Shown: positions 23,512 through 32,335, numbered from the stretch's first letter. The stretch is DNA of 51,516 nt from an uncultured Geobacter sp. (GCA_903857795.1 CAIOGM010000156.1:1-51516); one strand, 5' to 3'. A program made the numbers and translations. Notes: generated by a model not told the origin, from the letters alone.

Positions 23512-24057
23512 ATGCCGCAAACCGCCGTCAGCATCCGCCGTTACGCCAACTTCTTCCGGAAGAGCGGCGCCACCAGGGTTCTGGACTATGGCACCGGGAC
23601 CATGCGCAACGCCCTCTATCTGGCCGGGCAGGGGTTCACGGTCTACGCCGCCGACCTGCCGGAACAGGTGGCGGCGCTCATCCCCTGCCCGGCGGTCCAG
23701 CGGCTGGCCGGACTCATGGATACGGAGCAGCTTGCTATCTGCCGGCTGAATGTGGACCTGGTGGTCTCCACCTACGTCTTCAACATCATCCCCGGGTATG
23801 AGGAGCAGCGCCGCTATGTGGCCAACGCGGTGCGCAACCTCCGTCCCGGCGGCTACCTCCTCATGGAGGTCCGCTGTCCCCGGGAGGGGAGCGTCTGCGG
23901 TGCCGGCTGTTCCCACTACTTCAAGTGCCCCGGTTGCGCCAAGACCTACACCCATACGGAGCTGGACCAGCTGCTGCGCCCCTTTGGGCTCCGGCGGATC
24001 AGCCACTACTATCGCCGCCGGGCGGTGGCCGCCATCTATAAAAAAAGTGAAGAGTGA
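23512..24057 (+). CDS. Small SAM-dependent methyltransferase with Cys cluster
   Basis: 181 residues, ribosome site GGAGAGGAGG. SAM-binding motif I is VLDYGTGTMRNALYLAGQGF (about 23-42), with acidic motif II at YAADLP. Between strands 5 and 6 there are five cysteines (C122, C129, C133, C139, C142; CPREGSVCGAGC then KCPGC) that look like a zinc knuckle. The rest is a plain class I fold. Placed between RACE and a methyltransferase, it may methylate the cofactor, a protein partner or the substrate. The family is not identified beyond class I. Confidence 0.7.
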   Translation: MPQTAVSIRRYANFFRKSGATRVLDYGTGTMRNALYLAGQGFTVYAADLPEQVAALIPCPAVQRLAGLMDTEQLAICRLNVDLVVSTYVFNIIPGYEEQRRYVANAVRNLRPGGYLLMEVRCPREGSVCGAGCSHYFKCPGCAKTYTHTELDQLLRPFGLRRISHYYRRRAVAAIYKKSEE

Positions 24058-24081
24058 AGAGTGAAAGGTGAATTGTGAAAA
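24047..24081. repeat. Heptamer array (GTGAAGA)5
   Basis: GTGAAGA, GTGAAGA, GTGAAAG, GTGAATT, GTGAAAA in perfect 7-bp register, spanning the stop of the SAM methyltransferase and the space before the next gene. The same unit occurs inverted in the prophage at 9079-9099. Confidence 0.75.
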
Positions 24082-24098
24082 AAACAGAGTGGGAAACC

Positions 24099-25151
24099 AT
24101 GACATCGCGGGAACGGACTCTGGCGGCTCTCACCGGTCAACCCTATGACCGGATTCCGGTCAATCTGCTCATGAGCGACTACGCGGCCCGGGTCATCGGG
24201 GTCACCGTGGGGGAGTACCAGCAGTCGGCCAGGCTCATGGCCCGGGGGCAGATCGCCGCGTGGCAGCGGTACGGCATGGACCTGGTGAACACCGGGCCGG
24301 GGCTCACCGGCATTGCCGAGGCCATGGGAAGCCGGCTGACCTTTACCGACAATACCGCCCATGTTGCCGAGTATGCCATCAAGGAGCCGGGGGAGCTGGA
24401 ACGGATGCGGGTTCCTGATCCGGAACGGGACGGTCGGCTACCGCTCTTCCTGGAGGCGGCCGGCATCGTGCTCAGGGAGATCGGCGACCAGGTTCCGGTA
24501 TCACTGACCACATCGGCCCCTTTCACCGTGGCATGCAATCTCCGCGGGACCGAGTTCTTTCTTCGCGATCTCCGGAAAAATCCCGAGTTCGTACACCGTC
24601 TGCTACGGTTGGTCACGGAGAGCGTCATCGCTTTCAGCCGCGCCGCCATCGGCGTGGGGGTGCGGATCGGCCTGGCGGAGCCCACCGCCTCGGGCACCCT
24701 CATCAGCCCCAAGCTCTTCCGGGAGTTTGCCCTGCCGTACCTGAAGGAGGTGGTCACCACGGTGGGAAGCCTGGCCGGGACGAACCCATCCCTCCATATC
24801 TGCGGCAACACCGCCCGGATCTGGGAGGATATGGCGGATACGGGCGCCTCGGTCCTGAGTCTTGATGACGAGGTGGATCTGGCTGAGGCGAGGAGTGCGG
24901 TGGGGGAGCGGGTGGCGCTCCTGGGGAACATCCGCCCCACCAGCGTCATGGTCCTGGGGACGACGGAAGATGTCCGGGCCAATGTTCGGGAGTGTCTGGC
25001 AAAGGGAGCCGGGAATCCGAAAGGGTTCATCCTCGGCATGGGGTGCGCCCTCCCCATCAACACCCCGCCGGAGAACATTCACGCCCTGATGGCTGCCGCC
25101 CGGGAGTACGGCCGCTGGCCCATCGATATGCAAAAGTTGGCGGTAGCCTAA
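24099..25151 (+). CDS. MtaA/CmuA-type corrinoid methyltransferase
   Basis: 350 residues from the ATG at 24099 (MTSRERTLAALTGQPYDRIP); a GTG at 24075 inside the repeat array would add eight residues. Zinc ligands are H233xC235 (LHICGNT) and C316 (GMGCALP). It is closest to the prophage-truncated copy at 14168: both share the VLHICG or SLHICG region, the LPIxTPPEN(I/V)HALMAAAR C-terminus and overall length. It is the last gene of the operon, before a strong convergent terminator. Confidence 0.85.
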   Translation: MTSRERTLAALTGQPYDRIPVNLLMSDYAARVIGVTVGEYQQSARLMARGQIAAWQRYGMDLVNTGPGLTGIAEAMGSRLTFTDNTAHVAEYAIKEPGELERMRVPDPERDGRLPLFLEAAGIVLREIGDQVPVSLTTSAPFTVACNLRGTEFFLRDLRKNPEFVHRLLRLVTESVIAFSRAAIGVGVRIGLAEPTASGTLISPKLFREFALPYLKEVVTTVGSLAGTNPSLHICGNTARIWEDMADTGASVLSLDDEVDLAEARSAVGERVALLGNIRPTSVMVLGTTEDVRANVRECLAKGAGNPKGFILGMGCALPINTPPENIHALMAAAREYGRWPIDMQKLAVA

Positions 25152-25196
25152 TAGTACGATGAAATTCTTACAGGAGAGGAGAGCAGGTATCTTTAT

Positions 25197-25251
25197 TGAA
25201 CCCGACGCTCTTTCCATTCCGACTGGGTGATGGGAAATAGCGGCGGGTTCA
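25197..25251. terminator. Long bidirectional hairpin between convergent operons
   Basis: TGAACCCG, CGCT and TTTCC blocks on the left pair with GGAAA, AGCG and CGGGTTCA on the right, with single mismatches between blocks. The stem is about 20 bp. It lies between the methyltransferase operon (plus) and the CxxCH lipoprotein gene (minus) and probably ends both. Confidence 0.7.
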
Positions 25252-25285
25252 GCTGTTTTAGAGGATAGCGATTACTGTAGCACCG

Positions 25286-27352
25286 TCAGTTGCTGTTGAG
25301 AAATGTTGCCACATTGAGAATCTGCTGGACAGAAAGGGTTATCCCGTTGTGCCCGGCGACACCTCCTTGCGGGAATTTGGAAGTAGCAACTCCTCCCTTG
25401 GCCGAAAGGTTCGGGGCGCTTCCGTCGGGGTCATAACTGCCAAGTTTGTGGCAGACAGTGCAGAGGGTGTCGTAGACAGCCTTGCCCGGGAGCGTTGCCG
25501 CGGGTTTTACGGTGATGGCGAGCAGTTTATGGACCATGGTTGCCTGGTTGGCGTCGGTGATCATGAAGACGATGGAGGCCATCCCCGAAGCAGTCGGTGT
25601 GCCTGAGAGAACTCCGGTGCCTTGGTTCAGAGTGAGGCCCGAAGGTAAGGGATCGCCCCCCATGGTTGTCCATTGGTAAGGGGGGGTACCGCCTGAAGCA
25701 GTCAACGTCTGGCTGTAGAACGTCCCCACCAGGGCGTCGGGAAGAGAACTGGTCGTGACGGTGAGAGCGGCAACGGGGGCCGTCTCGGTAACGACGAATA
25801 GCCGCACAGAGGTGTCGGTCGCGATACTCCCCGCAGTTGCCGCCGGATTCCCATCCTGGGTATAAACTGCGCCGTTTAGCGTCAGCTTCACGTAGATCTT
25901 GCCGTTCAGGTTGGCCAGTCCGGTGGCTTTGTATCTGCCGGGAGTGGCATCAACGGGTGTCAGGGTGGTCCAGGTTATGCCATCACCGGATGCCTGAAGC
26001 GTTACCGAAGTGATGGTCAGCGGATTGACGCCAAACTGGGTTCCCGCCGTAACCGGCAGGCTGTTGCCTGCGTCGGTGGTAGAGAGGAAGAGGGTGAGGT
26101 CGTAGGTCCCGGCGGTCCCGGCAGCCAGGCTGTCCCTCCAGACGGAGTAGCTCCGGAGTGCGGTGGCGCTGCTCTTGTCTCCGCTGTATTTGAATGTGTT
26201 CCGAACGGTTACACCGTTGCTCGCTGGTACGATAGTCGGATAGAAGAGAGCGGTTTCCGTCCCGATCTTCACACTCAGTTTCCAGTACATGCTCATGTCT
26301 GTGGTTGCCATGCTGTACCATGTGACGGCGTCGTATGTTCCCGGAGTCCCGCTCTCCGTCACCTGGTTGGGCCAGTTTGTTCCGCTACTCATGGAGGTCA
26401 TCACCATGAGCGGATTGAGGACGATGCCCGAAGCCAGCCCGGTTGCCGGGCTTCCGTCACTTCGGTTGGTGATTTTGAGCTGGAAGGCGGTTTTCCCGGC
26501 GACATCTCCGGTGGGCCCTGTGGCATACTCCAGTCGATAGGATGGTGTTACCGCCACTTTGCCAAAGGGGGGGGCTGGAGCGAACTTGCATCTGTTGTTC
26601 GCCCCTCCGGCAAAGTTTATGAATGCCTGGCCGAGCCTGTTACCGATATCCGAGGGGAGGGGGGGGATGGGGATGTTTCCCTTCTTGCCGTCAAGAGTGC
26701 CGTCGGAAAGGTCGTCGGCCAGGTACTGGATCAGGTCAAATTGCCTGGCCGAATCATTGTAGAGATCTTTCGTCAACTGGCTGAATGCCGCTGCCCTGAG
26801 ACCGGCGAGACGCTGGCTGCTGCTTGATGCGGTGGATGCGTTGGCGAATACCGGCTTAACCGAGATGTCAGGGGCGTAGCCGAAGGCGTCGCGGTAATAT
26901 CGTTGGGCAACGGCAAAGTTTTTCCCCCCTTCAGTTACCAGTTTCTGAACGATGGTGCTGGCAGGATCAATAGTGACTTGAGACCCTGGGGTGAGTGTAT
27001 TGGCGGGGACATATGCCTTTAGTGTGCCCAGTACCACCATGTTTGATGGTGCCGTCGCTTCGTCGGGAAAGGTCCCGCCGCTGGTTTCGAAAATCAGATC
27101 ATGGGCGAGTACCGTTGCGGGAAGGTTGATGGTAAATGAACCAGTGCCGTCCGTCGGCACGGTAGTCGTGGTGCTGAAGTTCTCGAATACGGATTTGACC
27201 TTGACCTTTGCACCGCTTGCTGGGCCGGCGAATACTGTCCCGGTAACTGTCGCTGTCGGTGAGGTGCCTGAGCCCCCTGAACCGCCGCAGGCGCTGAACC
27301 CGGTTGCGGCGACTGCGATCAGCAGATACCGTCCCAGTGAAGTGAAGTTCAT
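25286..27352 (-). CDS. Secreted lipoprotein with Ig-like domain and C-terminal cytochrome c motif
   Basis: 688 residues from the ATG at 27352 (ribosome site GGAGG). The signal ends in a lipobox FSAC at residue 22 and then a Gly/Ser linker. A beta-rich body includes a late putative Ig (He_PIG) domain (LPDALVGTFYSQTLTASGGT ... GVLSGTPTASG). The last 70 residues form a small cytochrome c domain with a single CTVCH haem site; no clear distal Met is visible. It probably carries one haem on the outer surface. It follows the NosL-barrel gene on the same strand. Confidence 0.75.
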   Translation of the reverse strand: MNFTSLGRYLLIAVAATGFSACGGSGGSGTSPTATVTGTVFAGPASGAKVKVKSVFENFSTTTTVPTDGTGSFTINLPATVLAHDLIFETSGGTFPDEATAPSNMVVLGTLKAYVPANTLTPGSQVTIDPASTIVQKLVTEGGKNFAVAQRYYRDAFGYAPDISVKPVFANASTASSSSQRLAGLRAAAFSQLTKDLYNDSARQFDLIQYLADDLSDGTLDGKKGNIPIPPLPSDIGNRLGQAFINFAGGANNRCKFAPAPPFGKVAVTPSYRLEYATGPTGDVAGKTAFQLKITNRSDGSPATGLASGIVLNPLMVMTSMSSGTNWPNQVTESGTPGTYDAVTWYSMATTDMSMYWKLSVKIGTETALFYPTIVPASNGVTVRNTFKYSGDKSSATALRSYSVWRDSLAAGTAGTYDLTLFLSTTDAGNSLPVTAGTQFGVNPLTITSVTLQASGDGITWTTLTPVDATPGRYKATGLANLNGKIYVKLTLNGAVYTQDGNPAATAGSIATDTSVRLFVVTETAPVAALTVTTSSLPDALVGTFYSQTLTASGGTPPYQWTTMGGDPLPSGLTLNQGTGVLSGTPTASGMASIVFMITDANQATMVHKLLAITVKPAATLPGKAVYDTLCTVCHKLGSYDPDGSAPNLSAKGGVATSKFPQGGVAGHNGITLSVQQILNVATFLNSN

Positions 27353-27458
27353 AAAAAGTTCCTCCTTGAACAGGGTGACGAGCGGTTGTTTCCGCTCTTG
27401 CACGTTTAACATTCAGTTTAGTTCGTGAACCTACGGCAAGGCTTGCGTGGGGCAACCG

Positions 27459-28886
27459 CTAGAACATGACCTGAACGGCCGCCGTAAGATTCCACGTGTT
27501 TGCCATCTGCAGCCCGTTGACATACTGATAAAGTGGCACCCCTGCCTCGATACCGGCACTGAACGCACCTTTCGTATAGCTGGCGCCGATGAAGGCGTTG
27601 AACAGGTCTCCGCCGTAGTTGTTTGGATCGGCGTCAGGGGACGAGGCCATGACCAGGGATCGAGCGATTTCGCTGTCACGTCCGCTGATCCTGGCGGTGT
27701 TGGTATAGGAGAACCGGACCCAGGTGGCGGCCGGACCCAATGCTCGCTGCAACCAGCTGTTAAGCTTGAGGCTGTCCCCAAGGCTGTAACCGGCGTCATT
27801 ACGTCCAAGGTGATAGGTGTAACCAGCCTGACCGCCCCAGTTCCAGAGTACATCACCGCTGACGGCGGAGTAGGTAAGGGCCGGTTTCAGGTCAAAGGTC
27901 CCTGATCCGAGCTGCATGTCATAGGGTGCACGAAACTTCATCCCCATCATCTCGATTTCCTGCCGGATATCCCCTGTGGGAAGAGTTATTCCGAGACTCC
28001 CATTGAACGATTCACTGATTTTATAGATACCTCTCAACTCCGTATCGGCAAAACCGCTCGTACGCATGGGCGCCTGAGTCATGTTCCCCATGCCATTGTT
28101 CATGTTCATCACCATGTTCATGCTGTTCGCGACGTAGTTTCCCATCCCCATGACGGTTACGCGGTCGGTAACACCGTACATGATCATGAGCATCTGCATA
28201 TCCATGGTCATGTCGGTGGGGGTCATCATATAGCGGGGTTTTCCGGTGGGCGGGCTCACTGCCTCCAGTGACTGCGAGGTAGAGCCATCTTTCAGCCCGT
28301 TCATCCCCATATGCATGAATTTATAGTTGACCATCCACATGTCAGCCGGGTGGGTGTGGTAGATGTCGTCGCCAAAAGCCGGGTTAAACACCATGTTCGC
28401 ACCGGGGCCCATATGCATGCTGTGGTCGTGCCCCGTACTCTTGCCTGCTTCTTCGTAGGCGGCCTTCATGGCCTCGTCGAAGGTGACGATTCGTCCACCG
28501 TGCTGTGTCACAAACTGCCTGGCGGCATCCGCTTTTGTAAACGCCCATTTGGCCTGGGAGGTCATGACCCCGGGCAAGTTGCCGCCCATGACCCAAGTCG
28601 CGGTTCTTGCGTCTGTCAGTTCCGAAGTTGTCTGGTCAGCAACCATGAGCGATTTGACCAGCTTGTAACCGTTCTTCCTGAGCTCTGCAGCGGTGCAGTT
28701 GATGCTGCAGAAGCCCAAAGAGCTGCCGTCTTCATAGAGGATGACCGTACGACTCCGTGCAAAGGTCTGACGATTCATACCGCAGATGTCGCAGGATTTT
28801 GGCGACTCAACGGTCATGTCTGCCGCAGTTGCAGTTCCCGCCATGAGCCCCGCGATTAGCATGACTACAGTGATCCAACGATTCAT
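27459..28886 (-). CDS. NosL domain fused to an outer-membrane barrel-like domain
   Basis: 475 residues from the ATG at 28886 (ribosome site GGGGAGG). A signal (WITVVMLIAGLMAGTATA) precedes a NosL/copper-chaperone domain with CDICGM (32-37) and FCSINC (C60, C64). A His/Met-rich linker (STGHDHSMHMGPGANM, about 150-165) and Met-rich segments (TDMTMDMQMLMIM; SMNMVMNMNNGMGNM) follow. The C-terminal half alternates Gly/aromatic strands and ends in Phe (AAVQVMF), typical of outer-membrane barrels. NosL proteins are normally small lipoproteins that hand Cu(I) to target enzymes. The fusion suggests copper handling at the outer membrane. Confidence 0.75.
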   Translation of the reverse strand: MNRWITVVMLIAGLMAGTATAADMTVESPKSCDICGMNRQTFARSRTVILYEDGSSLGFCSINCTAAELRKNGYKLVKSLMVADQTTSELTDARTATWVMGGNLPGVMTSQAKWAFTKADAARQFVTQHGGRIVTFDEAMKAAYEEAGKSTGHDHSMHMGPGANMVFNPAFGDDIYHTHPADMWMVNYKFMHMGMNGLKDGSTSQSLEAVSPPTGKPRYMMTPTDMTMDMQMLMIMYGVTDRVTVMGMGNYVANSMNMVMNMNNGMGNMTQAPMRTSGFADTELRGIYKISESFNGSLGITLPTGDIRQEIEMMGMKFRAPYDMQLGSGTFDLKPALTYSAVSGDVLWNWGGQAGYTYHLGRNDAGYSLGDSLKLNSWLQRALGPAATWVRFSYTNTARISGRDSEIARSLVMASSPDADPNNYGGDLFNAFIGASYTKGAFSAGIEAGVPLYQYVNGLQMANTWNLTAAVQVMF

Positions 28887-29178
28887 GATGACCTCCCCGC
28901 CGCTGATAATGTTTGGATGAAATGCCGATGCCAGGCATCTGCCGGCACGGTTACCGGAATTCTTGATCATTCGATTTTTCATCCTGTATCCTAAAATAAC
29001 TCGTTGCAGTCAAGAAAAATGTGGTGAGGCGCTCATTTTAACGTTACACTGATAACAAAAATAGTCGAACGGTATAGATTTGGTATCATGCTGTCGAAGC
29101 CGGCTATTTTATCGTGACGCAGAGACGATAGTTGGTTTTCCATATTCTATAGGAAGTATGGACAATATATTTTAGTGC
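28887..29178. other. Divergent intergenic region
   Basis: It separates the NosL fusion gene (minus) from the nitrogenase-like operon (plus). It is AT-rich in the middle (about 28990-29175). I see no gene; the plus-strand promoter begins at 29179. Confidence 0.4.
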
Positions 29179-29207
29179 TTGACATTCAGCCCTTCCCCCT
29201 GTAGGAT
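29179..29207 (+). promoter_or_regulatory. Sigma70-type promoter of the nitrogenase-like operon
   Basis: TTGACA (29179-29184), a 17-base spacer, TAGGAT (29202-29207). It is nearly the same as the promoter at 19455. Confidence 0.75.
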
Positions 29208-29213
29208 CGCCAA

Positions 29214-29311
29214 AAATTACGCGTAGTACGATCAGAACCGAAAAGCTGACCAGAAAAACTGGAGGCTACGGAGTTACCCCTCATGGGGCAACCTCGTAGC
29301 CTCTTTTTTTT
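29214..29311 (+). ncRNA. Leader RNA B: same hairpin-terminator design as leader A
   Basis: GCTGACCAGAAAAACTGGAG (from 29245) gives the hairpin CCAG-AAAAA-CTGG. It is joined to a terminator stem GAGGCTACG/CGTAGCCTC (29262-29303) with an inner ACCCC/GGGGC helix and eight T. The first gene starts 19 bases later with AAGGAGG. Outside the shared 21-22 nt block, the terminator stems differ in sequence but not in form (compensated pairing), so structure seems to be under selection. Confidence 0.68.
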
Positions 29312-29329
29312 GTTCACAAGGAGGAGCCG

Positions 29330-29674
29330 ATGGACATTCGAGTGGCGGTAGCCAGCAGTGACGGAGTTACCGTCAACCTGCACTTCGGCAGGGCTGAGCG
29401 GTTCCGGATCTACCGGGTTACCGATGATGCGGCTGAATTCCTGGAGGAGCGGGCGAACGCTCCCGCCTGCTCCGGGCAACAGCATGACGATGCCCTGCTG
29501 GAGCGGAGCGCCGATCTGATCAGCGACTGTAAGGCGGTGATCGCGGCCCAGATCGGCGGCGGCGCCATCGACGTTCTGCTCTTTCGCCGAATCCGGGCCT
29601 TTCCGCTGACCGGCCCCATCGATGAGGCTCTCAGCACGCTCCGGCGCTCCAAGCGTTTTCTCTATTTGAAATAA
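29330..29674 (+). CDS. NifX/NafY-type iron-molybdenum-cofactor-binding family protein
   Basis: 114 residues of the dinitrogenase FeMo-co family (PF02579). VAVASSDGVTVNLHFGRAER opens it, with the typical FGRAxRF turn; CKAVIAAQIGGGAIDVLL matches the family core. Members carry or chaperone NifB-co/FeMo-co-type Fe-S clusters (NifX, NafY, C-terminus of NifB). As first gene of the operon it suggests that the NifDK-like enzyme downstream holds a complex Fe-S cofactor. No NifB or NifEN is present in the window. Confidence 0.8.
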   Translation: MDIRVAVASSDGVTVNLHFGRAERFRIYRVTDDAAEFLEERANAPACSGQQHDDALLERSADLISDCKAVIAAQIGGGAIDVLLFRRIRAFPLTGPIDEALSTLRRSKRFLYLK

Positions 29675-29686
29675 ACGGGACTTTCC

Positions 29687-30502
29687 ATGCATGAAATCGC
29701 CATCAACAACGTCTCCTACGCCTACGGCAGCCACGAAGTGCTGCGGGATGTCACCTTCACCGCCGAGGCCGGGGAGTTCATCTGTCTCCTGGGGCCATCG
29801 GGATGCGGCAAGAGCACCCTGCTGCGGCTACTGGCGGGGCTCGACCTGCCGACATCCGGCGGCATCACTCTGGACAGCACTCCCATCACCGGTCCGGGGC
29901 TGGATCGGGGGGTGGTCTTCCAAGATTACTCTCTCTTCCCCTGGATGACCACCGGACAGAACATCGTCCTGGCCCTGGAGCAGGCTTTTCCGGGTAAGAA
30001 GAAGAGCGAGTACCGGGAGATCGCCCAGGGGTATTTGGAGATGGTGGGGCTCGGCTCCGCAGTGGACAAGCTCCCGGGACAGCTCTCCGGCGGAATGCGC
30101 CAGCGGGTCGCCATCGCCCGGGCCTTCTCCATCAATGCGCCGGTGCTCCTCATGGACGAGCCGTTCGGGGCGCTGGACGCCATCACTAGAGCTCGGCTCC
30201 AGGACCTGCTGCTCACCCTCTGGCAGCAGAATGCGGGAGAGCGCAAGACGGTCTTTTTCGTCACCCACGACGTGGAGGAGGCGATCCTCCTGGCCAGCCG
30301 GGTCGTGGTGCTGGGGCTCAACCCCGGCGCCATCCGCGGTGTCTTTACCGTGGAGCTCCCCCGGCCCCGGGTCCGTCAGGAGCTCTATCTCAAGGAGCCG
30401 TTCCTCGTGCTGCGGGACCGGCTGGTGACCCTGCTCCATGAAAACATCCTCTCCGAGCTGGAGGCCGGGGAGACCGTCGCTTCGGTGGGAGAGGGGATAT
30501 GA
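29687..30502 (+). CDS. ABC transporter ATPase (SsuB/TauB/NrtD type)
   Basis: 271 residues. Walker A is GPSGCGKST (K42), followed by the Q-loop [10 protein letters not shown], signature [15 protein letters not shown], Walker [13 protein letters not shown] and the switch His in VTHDVEEA. The [12 protein letters not shown] form is typical of nitrate/sulfonate/taurine importers. Gene start is 12 bases after the NifX-like stop; the stop overlaps the next ATG (ATGA). It energises the permease at 33466. Confidence 0.88.
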   Translation: MHEIAINNVSYAYGSHEVLRDVTFTAEAGEFICLLGPSGCGKSTLLRLLAGLDLPTSGGITLDSTPITGPGLDRGVVFQDYSLFPWMTTGQNIVLALEQAFPGKKKSEYREIAQGYLEMVGLGSAVDKLPGQLSGGMRQRVAIARAFSINAPVLLMDEPFGALDAITRARLQDLLLTLWQQNAGERKTVFFVTHDVEEAILLASRVVVLGLNPGAIRGVFTVELPRPRVRQELYLKEPFLVLRDRLVTLLHENILSELEAGETVASVGEGI

Positions 30503-31269
30503 TCCGACTGCTCGTCACCACCGTTCTCATGGCCACGCTGCTCCTCACCGGCGCGGCGCCGGGTTCCGCTGACCAGGAGAGACTCTTTCGTCTGGGGTAT
30601 CTGGACAACCTGGGGAGCGCTCTCTGCCGGATCGCACAACTTAAAGGACATTTCGCCCAGGAGGGACTGAAGGTGGCACTGGTCCGGTTCGGCGATAGCC
30701 AAGGCGGCCTGGCGGCGCTGGAACAGGGGAACATCGACGCCGGGGCGTTCCTCGTGGGGGAGGGACTTCGGGCCATAGCCCAAGGTAGGGGGTTCCGGTT
30801 CGTGGCCGGCGGGGGGCTCCTCACGGCCACCGGGCCGCTGGCCGAACTGGACAGCAGGGTGCAGCAGCAGCTGGATCTCTCCGGAACCGTGGTCTTCATC
30901 CCTGCAACCGGGCCGGCAACGGAGAAAGAGACCGTCACCCGGCTGACGGCGGCCCTGATCCGCGCCTATGGGAGCAGCCGGCAACAGCCGGATATCCTGC
31001 CCCTCGGACAGAGCGGAGCGGATCAGCCCATCACCCGGTTCGACCCCTCGCCGGAGTATTACCGCCTGGAACGGCTCTGGAAACGGCTGGCTCTTCAGTC
31101 TCCAGCCATGCCGGCCGACTTCCTGGCGAACCATGTGTATGAAGAGATCTACTGCGACGCCCTGGACCGTCTGCTGGAGGACTCACCGGATGACAAGCTG
31201 TTACAAGAGCTCTCCGCCCGGGCCGTCTGCGTTCCCGACTGCTGTCCCAAGAACAAGAACCCGAAGTAA
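30499..31269 (+). CDS. Shortened NMT1-type substrate-binding-like protein
   Basis: 256 residues with a signal peptide (LLVTTVLMATLLLTGAAPGSA). LGYLDNLGSALCRIAQLKGH followed by FAQEGLKVALVRFGDS matches the start of SsuA/NMT1 binding proteins, and SPEYYRLERLWKRLALQSPA resembles the end. Compared with its two neighbours (342 and 346 residues) about 90 residues of the central lobe are missing. The tail carries CVPDCCPK. It may be a truncated binding protein or have taken on a different periplasmic role. Confidence 0.65.
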   Translation: MIRLLVTTVLMATLLLTGAAPGSADQERLFRLGYLDNLGSALCRIAQLKGHFAQEGLKVALVRFGDSQGGLAALEQGNIDAGAFLVGEGLRAIAQGRGFRFVAGGGLLTATGPLAELDSRVQQQLDLSGTVVFIPATGPATEKETVTRLTAALIRAYGSSRQQPDILPLGQSGADQPITRFDPSPEYYRLERLWKRLALQSPAMPADFLANHVYEEIYCDALDRLLEDSPDDKLLQELSARAVCVPDCCPKNKNPK

Positions 31270-31293
31270 CCACACCAGAGGAGGAATCATTGT

Positions 31294-32322
31294 ATGCAAC
31301 GAATCGTAACGTTTGTCCTGTTGTTGTCGCTTTTGGCCACTGTGGCCCTAGCCGCCGACCTGCCGAAACTGCGGGTCGGCTATATCCCCGAACCGGCCCA
31401 CGGCCTCTACTTCGTGGCCCGGGACAAGGGGTATTTCAAGGAGGAAGGGGTCGACGTGGAGCTCTTCCAGTTCGGCAGCGCTGCCGAGGGGATGGCGGCG
31501 CTCAAGGCGGAGAAGCTGGATGTGGGGACCTTCGGCACCACGGCGCCGCTCCTCTTCATCTCCAAGGGGAGCGACTTCACCTTCATCGGCGGGATCATGA
31601 TCGGCGGCCAGGCGATCATCACCCGCCCCGAGCGGCTGGCAGAACTCTCCGGTCATGACCTCAAGGTCTACAAGGGGAAGAAGATCGGCCTGGTCAAACT
31701 CTCCACCGGCGACGTGGTCTTCAAGGGGGCGCTGAAGAGGGCCGGCATCGACTACAAGAAGGAGGTCACTTTCGTGGAGTTCGGCTCGGCCGCGGCGGTG
31801 GTGGAAGCGGTGAAGAAGGGGGCGGTGGACGCCGGCCTGGTCTGGCCACCTCACTTCTCCCTGGCGGAGAAGAATCAGGGGCTCAAGGTGGCCCACTACA
31901 TCGAGGAGTTCTACCCCAAGTACACCTGCTGCCGGATCGTGGCCCCCACGGCCAAGGTGAACGCCGACAAGGAGACCTACCGCCGCTTCCTGGCGGCCCT
32001 GATCCGGGCCTACAAGTTCTACAAGACTAACGAAAACGAGACGGTGGCGATCTATACCAAGTCCCTGAAGATCGACGAGGAGATCATCCGCAACGAGACC
32101 TACGTGAAAAAGGTGGCGGAGTCCAATCCTGATCCGCTCAGGAAGGGGATCCTGGAGTTCTGGCAGCATATTCTCGACGCCGGCTACGTCCCCAACGATT
32201 ACCCCATCGACAAGCATATCAACATCGACATCTACAAGCAGGCGCTGGATTCGGTCATCAAGAAGAGTCCCAAGGACAAGACCTACCAGGAGATGCTGGC
32301 CTTCTACAAGAAGAACAACTGA
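31294..32322 (+). CDS. ABC substrate-binding protein (NMT1/SsuA type)
   Basis: 342 residues. Signal peptide (IVTFVLLLSLLATVALA), then LRVGYIPEPAHGLYFVARDK and KLDVGTFGTTAPLLFISKGS, the ligand-cleft motifs of sulfonate/nitrate/thiamine-precursor binding proteins. An adjacent Cys pair, C212-C213 (YTCCRIVAP), is conserved with the next gene. The ligand cannot be read from the sequence. Its 56% or so likeness by eye to the next protein suggests tandem duplication. Confidence 0.82.
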   Translation: MQRIVTFVLLLSLLATVALAADLPKLRVGYIPEPAHGLYFVARDKGYFKEEGVDVELFQFGSAAEGMAALKAEKLDVGTFGTTAPLLFISKGSDFTFIGGIMIGGQAIITRPERLAELSGHDLKVYKGKKIGLVKLSTGDVVFKGALKRAGIDYKKEVTFVEFGSAAAVVEAVKKGAVDAGLVWPPHFSLAEKNQGLKVAHYIEEFYPKYTCCRIVAPTAKVNADKETYRRFLAALIRAYKFYKTNENETVAIYTKSLKIDEEIIRNETYVKKVAESNPDPLRKGILEFWQHILDAGYVPNDYPIDKHINIDIYKQALDSVIKKSPKDKTYQEMLAFYKKNN

Positions 32323-32335
32323 CGAGGAGACGACC

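Noticed and set aside
14168-25151. Uroporphyrinogen decarboxylases for haem synthesis
   Set aside because: All copies have the HxC...C zinc motif of MtaA/CmuA methyltransferases and lie with a RACE activator; HemE is a single-copy housekeeping gene.
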